From: Phoronis ovalis | Lineage: Eukaryota > Phoronida > Phoronidae | Direction of reading: 5' to 3' | NCBI GenBank assembly: GCA_028565635.1 | Contig: JAOXYB010041395.1 | Coordinates: 1 to 12,963, forward strand | Length of the DNA stretch: 12,963 nt | Part shown: one piece after another, positions 1-12,100 of the stretch | How the letters are laid out: every line of letters begins with the position of its first letter | Numbering within the stretch: position 1 is the stretch's first letter | Notes under the pieces: model-generated | The model's database searches: none | The model's input: the letters and a program-made list of their open reading frames with translations, nothing else | What the model was told of the DNA's origin: nothing | Made by a program: the position numbers and the translations under genes

Positions 1-60
1 AATGTATTCAGATTTGTTCACAGTGTTACATAATAGTTTTATATATATTGTACTTTATAG
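1..60 (+). other. 3' end of an upstream VPS18 intron
   Basis: This stretch ends in a T-rich tract and TTATAG immediately before the first recognisable exon, so it reads as the acceptor end of an intron. The donor lies outside the window. No coding similarity was seen. Confidence 0.7.
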
Positions 61-173
61 GTATTCAGTATTGACAAAGACCAAAAAACTTCAATAACTG
101 GCATAGAATTTGAAAAAATTTCTTCATCATCTTTAACAGAATACAAATACTTTGTTTTGGTAACCACTCCTGG
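61..173 (+). CDS. VPS18: VPS18 exon 1 of window (propeller domain)
   Basis: This exon encodes window residues 1-38, starting VFSIDKDQKTSITGIEF and ending YKYFVLVTTPG. The acceptor is ATAG at 57-60 and the donor is a strong GTAAGTG at 174. Translation begins in phase 0 and ends with two bases of a Gly codon (phase 2). The sequence belongs to the Pep3/Vps18 N-terminal beta-propeller domain. This is the least conserved exon here, so its 5' boundary rests on the splice site and frame more than on strong similarity. Confidence 0.82.
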
Positions 174-3100
174 GTAAGTGATGCTTCAAAAATATATTAT
201 TAAGTTGAATCCCCTAGGGTATGTGCCACTGCATCAAATCCAAAATTTTAAATTGCTGTAGCATCCCAAACCCAAATTTTGTAAAAAGGCTAACAATCCT
301 TAGGAATACTTGAATATCAATCTCAAATGTTTAGGTCGGGAGGCTTGATAGCTGTAACTTCATGGATGTCCCAAATAACTGTAATTTATGAAGTTTTTAC
401 TTGGGCTAGATCAATTTACATAAATTATACACCTTTACAGATGTTTACTCAACATTGTCTTTTACAGTCGTTTATATCAATTCCTTGGGACAATACCAGC
501 ATCATCTGAACCCCCAATGTTTCTTTCTTTATTCCAAGAATATGAAAATGTTCCAGAAAGATTTCTTGAATTACCAGGAAACTTTGGATACAGTGATTTG
601 AAACTGTATCACCCAAAATTCCGTGGATTGCCCAGTACTTTTGCTTGGATGACAGGTAAATATTTTATTGAAATAATTTCTAGTTAATGTTTACTGCCTA
701 TAGCTTTAGGTTTATAGGGTTATTGTGTTTATTCCTATGTTTAATAGATAATTTGCCATTATGGATAGGAATGTCATCACCTTATATGTTGATCCTTGTA
801 AATATGCATCTATGCTATTTGACAAGGAGGAGAATATTGTGGCAGAAAAATGTGCTTGTTTATTGTTAAACTTGTTATAATATGACTAATGTATCCTGTT
901 ATTTTTTAAAACTACAGGTCCTGGAGTATATTTTGGAAACATTGATTGCACTGGTACTGGTGGTGCTGATTCTGTTACTTTAGACACTAAGCTGATGCAA
1001 TATCCACGTGATGATGGTGAAAGAGAGACACCACCATTAGCTGTAGTCTTAACTGAATTCCATTGTCTAGTGCTGTTCCAAAATAGGTAATTCTACCTGA
1101 AAGAAAATGAGGAACCATAAGATCGATATGAAGGGCTTTTTAAAAATACATTTGCCTTGTTCATACACAAGTATAATACTGTCTATCACAAAATATCAAA
1201 ATCAGTTAGAATGATATAATCAGTATTAAGTTGCATGAGCCACAGATTAAATAAATGTATCTAAAGTTCATTTCACACATCTTAATTTTTTGAATTACCA
1301 AAAAAAGCTATAAAGAAATACTAATAATGTATATTAATTGCAGGCTCAGAGTCATGTGCGTGTTGAATGAGCAGCTTATTTATGAAGATCCATATTCAGA
1401 GGTACAGATTTTGAAAGTTTCGTATTCAAAGGTTTTGATATGTGTGGATATTTGATAAGCTTCTGCTTAATATGGTATAAAGTAATTGCTGCCTCCAAAT
1501 AGCAAAGCTATTAGATAGGCTGCTTTGTTAAAGCATTTCTCGTAGACATTTTTTGTGTATAATCAAATATCAGTTTTTAGTTCTACAAGTAATATTATTT
1601 GTGATAGGAATTTGAAATTAGATAAAGTCGAATATTGTATCAATAAGTAAACAATAGTAATTGGAATAGTAACTGTGACCTATATTTTTGGAGAAGTAGG
1701 CGAAAACAATATTTTTGTTCAAGTATCATTATTTGTGTTGTTGTACTAGTGTTTGCATTTCTGTAAATCGTAAATACATACATACACACACACATACAAA
1801 TACATACATAATATATCAATTTACGCTTAACTTCTACAATCTTTCTTATCTGAGACATGTACAGTTAAATGTTGTAAACTTAGTAATATGTAAACTTGTT
1901 AACATTCATCCAAATACTCCTCAAGGAGTGCTTATATTTGGATAAATAAGGACGTTCTATTAAAGAGAAGGCTTGTATTGCAATAAGTGTTAAATTTATA
2001 AGGACTTCTATTCTATTGAAGCCTTCTATTTTGATTAGTAATATAAATTTAGGATTTATTTGAACTTTACTGTTCTTCAGAATTACGTACAATTCGGGCA
2101 TCTTGATTCAATGATTCTCATTGTATCTTTGTTTGACTATTGGTGCTGATAACTTTTCCTGACGCATCCAGAGTCCAAGTCACAGAAAAAGGTCCAGTCT
2201 TATTACTGTCAATAGAAAAAAAATGTGTTATCTAGGCCCAGTCTGAATAAACCCATCCCTTAGTGTTTCGTACCTTTTCAACTAACGTCTGGCCTTATGA
2301 AAGTCAATTTTTACTATCTTGAAAAGTAAAAGACAATGTTATCTCTTTATTTCTATATAAAGTGTCACAAAAGTTTTGACACCAATCAAATTGCAGCTTA
2401 CGATAATAAGTATAACAGTTGACTAAGTGGGTAGGGGGTCAATCTCACACACATGCTGTCCTGCCAGAGTTTATCTAAAGTCCGCTAAGCAAAAAGCAAG
2501 CTCCCCGGCGATACATATTCAGAATGAATCATCATGATAGAATAGACGTGGTAGGCGACGATGTATCATGCAGAGAGAAAGGTTTATATCGGTTGGCAAC
2601 AGTTTAATGACGTAATTATTTCGCTCTTGTTAAATTGAAGGAATATAACAAAAATTGACTATGGTTAAGCTAAGACATTAGTTGAGAAGATACGGAACAC
2701 TAGCAGATGGATTTATTCATCTGACCTATGCCGTGGGAGTTGATCTTGTCAATAAACACTACAAGTTGAAACATGTAGTGGATTACTGATTTCTGCTCAG
2801 CACACCTAGATAAATATTGGTTACACATTGTAATCCACTTAAATTTGTTAAAATGTAATTTTTAAAACTATTTTAGAGATTTGGGCGACTGTTGGGTTTG
2901 TGTCGAGATCAGCTAAAGGGTTTGATATGGTTGTACACTGACCAGGCTGTTTTCAAATATAAAATTGTAAGAGAAGCCAGAGATGTCTGGCAGATGTATT
3001 TGGACAAAGGAGAATTTGATTTAGCTAAACAGTATGCTAAAGTAAGTTTGATGAATTTCTATGTAAGACATCAGTTTTTAGGTGACAATACTAAATTTTA

Positions 3101-6100
3101 ATTGTTTTCACTATTATTGAGAGTGGCAGCAAACTATTGAATTCATTTCTTTTTGAAATATTTGTAAAGTCTTTTGCGCTGTAATTTATGCAACAAAGCA
3201 TACAAGTTATGTTATGACACATGGTAATGTCACATGATTTGAAAGGATATTCCTCATAATAATATGAGGTGTTGAATTGTAGATTTTAACTGTCATGTTT
3301 GTTTATCCAGACGTGAACATTCTTTTTATATGTTTGTAGGACAATCCTGCCAATATGAATAAAGTCTTGACGAAGCAAGCAGAATACTTCTTTGACAAGG
3401 GACAGTAAGTCATTTGTTTTAATAAAATTACAATTAATACATTATTTGTGCTGCCTTTCTCCATCTTTTTAACACTAATTAACCTCCCGTTCTTAATAAT
3501 GGGGAAATGAGATATTTTGACATTAAATATTTCCAAACTCTCACCAATATCTGGGATTAAGTAATTAATTTGTTATCTTTGTTCGTTCTAGTTTTTAGAA
3601 GTTTTCAATTTCACCAGCAAAATCGATTGGATTTTGAACTACACATGACCTATTTCAATGTTACTGTGTGAATTGTGTACTGTTAATTACAAACGTCATA
3701 ATGTGATTGCAGCTTGTGATGTCACAAAACAATTAATATGGTTGAACTCTAATGTTGTAGTAGATAACAAATTATTCTGAAAAACTGGATTAATAATGAA
3801 TGGTGTGTTGTATGTATCTGACCTGTTTTGGTTAGGGTTACGGTACGCCAATTTTAAAACGTACAAAAGCTGATCGATGCGTTATAATGAGCTTCCTTTT
3901 AACAAACCCAAGAAATCAAAATTAGAAATTTTCAAATTAAATTAATTTACAATTTGATTTACACAAATGTTAGATTATTTAAAATGTCAAAAGTTGAGTC
4001 AGACTTTTGTACTTTTTGCAAGTCTGCAAGGGACTCAGTCAGACATTTATTTTTTCACTGCAAAATTAGCACAGACATTTTATTATCAGTGATCTTATTC
4101 ATATATCAAAATACAAATATTAATATTCCAATTGAGGAAAAATGTGTTCTCTTAGGATACCAGCTCCTGAACAATTATAATGTTGCTATAAATCATATTA
4201 TATTATTATTCAAATTTTATATGTTTAAATATTTTATTAGTAAAGTTCAACCTCTAAAAATATTAATGAAATCCTATATAAATCATGTAATAGAGACAGA
4301 ACAAAACACAGGAAGAATCCGAAATAAAATTGATAGATATAAGATTAAATAGGGAAATTTTATTTTATAACAGTTATATGTAAAACCACAATGTACAATT
4401 AGCAATTGTTACTGTTATTTTGTTTGTTGCTGTTGTTTGCAATCTGTATTTTTTGCTTGTAAAATATAGTCTTTCTTTTCCAATAAATTTATTTAAAAAA
4501 ATGGCACTGTGCAAAACCTTGATCTCGAAGTGAAAATAGTGCGTGCATATTAATCAATCACCAGCGAACCAGTATGCAAACAAAGCCAAATATAGTTATA
4601 TCTCCAACAAGAACACTTCGTGCTGTGTAATTGTGTGCATGTCAACGCTTATTAGACGGTAAGGAACCTACCCAGACCGTATATGCACCCTGGGATTTTT
4701 TTTTCGCTATGCAGGTGCCAGGAACTATTTAGTGTAGTGCAGTCATATAGATTGCAGGAGGCCAGATGTAATTATTGCATCATGCAAATTGTGTAATTAG
4801 TATGAAATGGCTTTTACTTACTAAGCTATAAGATGATGAAATGAGTGTTCAAACTGATGACTCAACTTATAATTTGCTATTAGTAAGCAAGTTTACAAGT
4901 AGAGTTAATTTTTTGATTATAGGCAAAAAATTTGGCTTACATTCAAGAGCTGGTTTTTATTTGGGATAAATATGATATCCTAATTGATGGGATGGGTTTT
5001 GTTTCATGCAGAAATTCCAGTGCTGCTAAATGTCTGACTAACGAAAATATTACCTGGCGAAATACAATAATATCCTTGCTTAACCATGTCACAATTCATG
5101 AAGTGTCATCTTCCGAAAAACCTACACACTGCACATATTCAATCTTCTCACTTCCAATCCCTTTCTTACAACACAAGTTCAACTACTTCACACTTAATTT
5201 CAAATTTTTTGCCTTTACGGTAGTATGTCATTATGTTTAGGGTCATGGCCTTGCTTATTGAGAATGACACTGATTTTCAAATTATATTAAAATAGAATTG
5301 ATGTAGACTATGCATAGGTTTTAAATCATTGGTGACATTATATTGTTTAATTATTTTATCTTTCCATGTTTGGATTGTAGGTATGAAAGGAGTGCTATGA
5401 TATATGCAATCACACAGAATTCTTTTGAAGAAATTGCTTTAAAATTTATAAAAGTTGAGAAGAAGGATGCTTTAAAAATATTTTTGTTAAGAAAACTTGA
5501 TGGCTTGAAAGCACAGGTATATTACATTTATTGTAACAAAGAGCTGAAGGCTTGTTTGTCATTTCTATATTTCTTATGTACTAAAAGGGTCTTGGTTTAG
5601 TGTAATAACAGACATGCATGAGACCATTGGCAGTTATTAGGCTTTATACTGTATTAGCTGAAAAAATAGCAGTGATTGCATGTTTTTAATTATTCATTTA
5701 CAGGATCAGACACAAATGACAATGATCATCACATGGTTGATAGAAATATATTTAAATGAATTAGGGAAACTTAAAGAACAAGGTCAGAGTTTTAGTGAAA
5801 GCTATGATAAGTTGCAGGAAGAGTTTAGAAAGTTCCTTTCACAAAATCGTGTTAAGGTTAGTTCCTTTTATATATTAATGAAAAAACTGTATCAAGATGT
5901 TTTGAAAGTAAAAAGATCACAGTAAGGTATCGCAGAAGTTACCACTTTTTGTGATGTTTCAAGTTTACCTTTGAAATAAAAAGAAACAAAATTCCTCTCA
6001 GAGTAATATTATAATTTCACTGTGTGCACTTGTAAGTTGTTGTTCAATGATCTAGAATTTCAAAATAATTCAAATATTTTTAAATTATGTAATCGCAGAA

Positions 6101-9100
6101 AGTCTTGAGTCTTGGTAGGAATCTTCTGTAGCCATTGTCAATGTATAAAAATGTTGGCACTTTCTGCATTTTATTTTTAATGTGTTATATAAATCAGTTT
6201 ATCTTCCCCATGCATTTTATTTATCATAACATTAGCATTAAATAGTGTTTGAAACTTCAGATGTCAACCCAATAAAGTGCCAACTTTTTATGCCCATCTC
6301 ACATAGTGAAATGGGCATATAGTCATGTATTCGTCGTCAGTATTGTCGACGTCCGTAATACTTTCTTTATCTCTAATAACTGCTTCAGTTTTTACTGCAC
6401 ATTTGACATAGGATAAATACAGGTAAAAAGTCGATTATAATTTTGACCTTGATTACTTCTAAGGTGGCTAACTGGCAGCCATATTTGTTCCCGAGATGGC
6501 ACTCATTTCAAAAAAGACGAAGCGTTGACTTGACGATTCGAAGGTGGATTCACGAAGGCCATGGCATATTAGTCTAGGTGACATTTTAAAAATGACCTTG
6601 AGAAGTGGATCAAATGCTGATCTGAATCTTTGACATTTTTTTTTGTGTGTAGCACTTTCTTTGTCTTGAAACAACTGCTTCAGGATTTATCCTAGCAACT
6701 TCTTATTTAATACAGGGTAAATATTGGTCACAATACAAGTCGATTATAAATTTTAACTTAATCACCTCCAAGATGGCCAACTGGTGGCCATGTTTGTTCT
6801 CGAGGTAGTACTTCACAATGACAGCTTTAGGTTTCATCTGATCAGCTTTATATTTGTCACAGAGTAAGTATAGGTCAAAGTATAGTTAGATTTATTTTGA
6901 GGCGGATTACTTCCAATAGGGCCGACTGGCAGCTGTGCTTGGTCCCAAAACAGCAAGCCATTTTGTGCCACTTTCAAGAAAGACACGATTTGAATGTGGA
7001 TTTATGAAGGCCATAGATTAGCATATTAGGCTAGGTGACATTGAACAGTAGACCTTGAACAGTGTGTCAAATGCGAATCCGAAACATTGACATTTTTTGT
7101 TATGTGCAACAGTTTTTTGTCTAGCAGCTTCATAGTTGGTACAGGGTAAATACAAAACAAAGTATAATGTACAGTTTGCGTATAATGTTGACTTTGATTA
7201 CTTCCAATATGGCCGACTGGTGGCCATGTTTGTTCACATTGCTCCACTTTTCAGAAAGATGAAACATTGATTGGACGATTCGAAGGTGGATTCATGGAAG
7301 CCATAAATGGGTGAATGTATTAGGCTAGGCAGGAATTCAAATGACCTTGAAAAGTGGGTCAAATGCCAATCAGAAAGTTTCAACATTTATTATACCCGGT
7401 ACTTTGCTTACCATATGTAACACTTGAGGGAACTACTTCATAAATTACACTGCCCAGTTACAAATCGGGGCTACAAACCAAACAGAAGCCGAAATGTGAT
7501 GTGATCCTAGGGATTTGATGGATATCTGACATTACAAATGTCTTGTTTGATACTGCCAACTGAATATCATATTTGGTTTGAGGTTTCTCGTATGTTTATA
7601 ATAAGAAAACAATTATATACAGCTGGTTTTATATTATCTTGGTAAGTTCAAACCCGTCAATTCCACGCTTTAGCTGAGATTCTTGTTTCGGAGGTACTAC
7701 TAAAATCTCCCCTCATAATCTTCAAATTAACAAAATCTCCAGTATATTTCTTGTTTGCAAGCTAAACTTGACCAGATTATCAAATGAACTTTATTTAATG
7801 TCTAAATAACATCAAATTGTGTCAATAAGTATACAAATTAACAGGAAACAGCATAAAAAATGACTTTTCTAGCCGGCTTTTTTAAAAACACTTGAACTTC
7901 TTCAGAATCTTTAGCAAAACTTTCAGACACAAAATGTGAATAGCCATGGCGTTTGATTCAATTGTAGGATTGTGTCAACTACAATAGGAATACAGTGTAT
8001 GACCTAATTGCTAGTCATGGAAACATAGAGGATATGGTCTTCTTTGCTATGATCATGAAAGGTTTGTTCTCTCTATATTGAGTCACAGGAGATAAATAAA
8101 GATGGCAATGTGTGAAATCAGTCTTTAACTGAAGATATTCTATGCACAAAAAGTTATGCAGCACAGATTTCCTTATTAATATTTCTTTCATGAGTCAATA
8201 TAGAATTATTTGTTTTCATGGTTATCCTACATAATCAATATCCTATCCAATGTTAGTAAAAGAGGGCGCACCTGATTAGCAGATTTATTAAAAATGAAAC
8301 TTCGGGTTCATCATTTCAAAAGTGGCAATTTCAACAATTTGTAAATTTGTTGAATATTGTGTTGTTGGTGTGACAGTCAAATTAAAAACACATTTCTTGC
8401 AGAATGCTTTTCGCTTTATTGTTATTTTATTGACTTTGGCAATTTCCAATAAAAAATTTTTTGTTAGTATTGTGTGTGCCTTCCTGCTGTTCAAAACATT
8501 CCCTGCATCTGTTTCTCACATTGTGTATCAAATGAATTATTGTTTGTAGAAAGTTACAATCTCCAGGATATTGTGCACTGTTTCATGTCTGGCTAACTTA
8601 TAGCGATTTGTCAACAGGTTTGTTTAGCTGTATTAGCTGGACTGCTTGCTTTCAAACTATGTTGATGAAGTCTGTTTATGGTGATAAGCATTGATTCCTG
8701 CTTTATCGCAGCTGAATTTCTTAAGCTGGTTGCAGACTTAAAGCGAACTCCATGTATATCTTGCATCAAAAAGCAATTAGTCCTCTAATCAGTTTTCTTG
8801 TTCATCAAGAGCTTTTTAATGGATTGCAAGAGTTTCCAATTGTTGAAATTTTGCCCAATCTGCTCATTACAGACTTGTGAATCCCTAGCGGTTTAACAAC
8901 ATTGCGCATCATCATACCAGATTCTAATATACCAACTTCTCCAAATTTGACGAAATGACTGCATTATTTTACTATATTTTACAATATCGTTAAAAAACTG
9001 CTAGCCTTTCAGAATTCAGTCGTTTACAAAAGTGTCTAAAGGAAGAGATTTCTGAAACTTTCTTATTATGTTTTTGAAATACTACCCCACTGTGACAAAA

Positions 9101-12100
9101 ATTTGATTTCAAAGCAGTAGTGCTCTCCAGGTGTGCTTTATTAGACCTGTTTTAGGTAAGGCATTGATTACTGAATATTGTTTTGACAATATTTTTATTA
9201 AAATAAATATCCAAATTTTATTTTTTGCCATGAGATTAAAAAATATTCTGACTTACTTAACTTTTTGTGCATAGTATACTTTAAGCTATCATCAAACACT
9301 GATGACATATAATGCTCACCAGATGCAAAATTTAAATCATTCTGATGTACTCAGTTATGAATAGCCACACTATAGTTGCTTTACATCCCAGGGGGAGGGG
9401 ATTCTTGGTTTTTGGGGTGGAGATGCACCTCTGAGGATAAAATTTTTTGCCAACTCCATACCAAAAATGTGGAAATTTGGATCCCAAAATATACCAAAAA
9501 ATAACCAAAAATAACCAAAAATTTCAACTTATGTTTCTTTTACTGTTAATTGTTTTATGAGATATTGTACACTTTTTTCTGTGAAAAATAGACCCAATAC
9601 CTTTCCAAAGTAATTTGTGACTAGGCCTTAAAAACTAGCTTGAACCATTCCCAAAATATACCAGAGGGACGTAAAAGATGCCCCAAAATTCGTCAAGAAA
9701 GGTACCCCGAACCAGGTGTTCATATGCAAATTACATTCAAATTACTAGTAGGTTATTTAGTACTACAGCTAAAGAACAGATTTAAATATTGGCCTTTAGT
9801 GTGTTTCAAGATATGACACAGCTTGTTCAAGGTACTATTTATGTTGGACCAGAAATATTTATATTAGTAGAAACTGTAATAGATTAAAGTGGAAAGTTAA
9901 CTGACTATTCACTTTGAGAAAAACAGTTTCCAAATATGCAACGAATTACTAGTACGGTATATGGTGTTTTGACAATCATCATTTCTGATTTGCTTAATTA
10001 AAGAAATGATTAAGTAGCAGCTTAGGTCTTGTGAATTCCCTGTTATCCATAATGGATGCATTTATTTTGTTTGAAAAGTATGATCTGAGATTAATTTTGA
10101 CTTTGTAGATTTTGAACGAGTAATTAGTCACCACATTCAGCATGACAACTTCAAAGCAGCATTGGAGATTTTAACGGGTCATAGTGATACAGAACTAGTG
10201 TATAAATTTTCTCCACTCTTAATGCAGAATGTTCCTCGAGAGACTGTGGATATGTGGATAAAGTTAAAGAATAATTTGGATCCAAAGAAACTCATCCCAG
10301 CTTTAGTGCAGTATGACTACAATAAGAAAGAAATGCAGGTATAATTTATTGAGAAATAATATAAAAATTGAAATCTGGAATTTGTGTAGTATGTCACCAT
10401 CAGTTTATGAAAATAAGCTAAACTCAGCTAAATTGTTATTCAATTAAATATGTGTAGAACCAAGTCCAACCTAGAATATATAGTTGAAATGATGAAATTT
10501 TGATTCAAATAAAATTTTCTAAAATTACCAATCGATTTTCCTGGTAATTATTAAAATATGATGCATGAGTCAATTAAAGTTTTTTTATCTTCCAGGGAAA
10601 TGAAGCCATTCGGTATCTTGAATTTTGTACACAGATGTTAGACAATAAAGAGCAAGCGATACATAATTATCTCCTGTCTCTCTATGCTAAACTGCAACCT
10701 GATAAACTGATGACCTATTTAGAACTTCAAGGATCAGTAAGAGTGCTAATATTTCTGAAATATGTTTTTTTTTTGTTGCATTGTGTAACGGTGTTATTAA
10801 TGGAAGAGTTTGCTTGAACTGTAGTCATATGGTCAATCATGGTTTGTTCTGTATCTGTATATTCGGGGGGATACATGGTGAAAATGTTGGTAGGTATGTG
10901 TGGCCCAAGATAAAAAAAACCCTGACCCTGTAGTGACCAAAAATATACCCTATCATAAATGAAAAAAAAACACAAAAAGTATACCCTACTGTAAATAAAT
11001 CTCCTGAAAAAGACACCTGTGTAAAATTCACTTTTAAATTATACCTTGTGGTAAATAAATATGTGAAAATTTGCCAATTTTAATTTTTCATAATTGTCGT
11101 AATTACATTTTCTAAGAAATACACCCTGTGGTAATTGAGTATTTTTGAAAATATGCCCTGTGGTAAACATTCAACAAGAAAAGTATACCCTGTGGTAAAT
11201 GAGGCTCTCAGTACCCTGTGGTAAATGTGGGAGCTGAAAAATGGGGGGGGGTCTGTTGGGCAGCACATATCTATAGTGACAGTATCGCCCTGGGCTGTAT
11301 ATCTATCTATGAGAGAAATGAAGTGAATAAAGTACCACTAACATAACGTGCTATGCCTTTAGGTACATTTTATAAGAGTAATTTTTCATAAGAATTGTCA
11401 AAATTATTAAATCCAGTTAATGAATCGATTAGCATTTATGTTGGTGGTTCTGGAAGCTGCCATTTAAACATTTATTACCTATATTTTTGCAAAGTGATTG
11501 GACATCAGATATCAAAGTTGTATGCATTTGAGTATGGTAAAAACTTGCGAAATCATTTATATTTTCTGGGACTAATATAACTTCAGTAATATTAGTCCCA
11601 GATATTTTTTATCAGGTAGTGATTTGCTATTGAAATGTAATATTTTTTATGAAGGTATATAGTATAATGGATATTTATAGCAAATAACTGCATTTTGGTA
11701 TAATTGTTATGGATATAAATCGGTAAAAATTATACTTTCCTATATGGTTATACACAGACAAACTTTTTTCACCTCTGCTGTCAACAGCGATGAGCATTAT
11801 GGGTAATAAAGGTTATTAGTAGCTTTCAGAGCTACAAGCACAAATATTTCTAAGTCCAAAATTTTGATAATCCTTATTGCGGGAAATTGTAATTTTATAA
11901 GATTAAAATATAAGTAAAATGCTTATCTCATGTTACTGGTGGTAGCAGATAAGTTTTTAAAATCAGTTCTATCATGTTTACTAAAATCCTGTACCCATCT
12001 GAATTTACTCATAAGTTATTTTAAATTTCCTGGTGTAAATATATTAAGTGCAATCACAATAGAGTGATCAAATTTTGGTTTTCTTGTAACCCATCACATA

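Larger units (their letters stand above)
3405..5380 (+). other. VPS18 intron 6, contains a LINE relic
   Basis: This is a 1976-nt intron. At 3405-3830 I see only AT-rich sequence. About 3835-4501 is a truncated retrotransposon, listed separately. At 4502-5380 there is an open stretch of 102 codons at 4932-5240, but its translation has no recognisable family and it has no splice-compatible role in VPS18, so I treat it as chance. Confidence 0.75.
5857..7967 (+). other. VPS18 intron 8, repeat-rich, no gene seen
   Basis: This is a 2111-nt intron. At 5857-6140 and 7446-7967 I see nothing recognisable. The middle is made of a MITE-like inverted-repeat element (6145-6291), a hairpin (6291-6317) and a degenerate tandem array (about 6361-7445), each listed separately. 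Antisense open stretches at 6468-6674 and 7026-7247 fall inside the array and reflect its repeats rather than genes. Confidence 0.8.
8062..10108 (+). other. VPS18 intron 9, no gene seen
   Basis: This is a 2047-nt intron. I note a weak 14-bp inverted repeat (8072-8085 and 8191-8204, one mismatch), a G-rich patch at 9391-9420 and an A-rich 10-bp repeat at 9491-9520. Open stretches on both strands around 8288-8549 are antisense to each other and translate to unremarkable hydrophobic sequence without family similarity. The remaining sequence is AT-rich and unassigned. Confidence 0.75.

Noticed and set aside
327-509. Open stretch overlapping intron 1 and the start of exon 2
   Set aside because: It reads exon 2 in a frame other than the VPS18 frame and has no similarity of its own.
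1640-2101. Overlapping open stretches on both strands in intron 4
   Set aside because: They cover the CA/CATA microsatellite and AT-rich DNA, overlap each other antisense, and show no domain.
2400-2620. Possible SINE or tRNA-derived element in intron 4
   Set aside because: The composition differs from its surroundings, but I could not find A and B box motifs, a tRNA-like fold, a tail or flanking duplications.
4932-5240. A 102-codon open stretch on the + strand in intron 6
   Set aside because: The translation matches no family I know, is rich in aromatic and Ser/Asn residues typical of translated AT-rich DNA, and interrupts VPS18 between two exons that join perfectly without it.
6468-7247. 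Minus-strand open stretches in intron 8
   Set aside because: They lie inside the degenerate tandem array and are not preserved between its units.
8288-8549. Sense and antisense open stretches in intron 9
   Set aside because: They are mutual shadows in AT-rich sequence without family similarity, splice signals or initiation context.
10727-11268. Minus-strand open stretches with repeated FTTGYTF and YHRV words
   Set aside because: The repetition comes directly from the ACCCTGTGGTAAAT minisatellite. Frames shift between units and no complete protein is formed.
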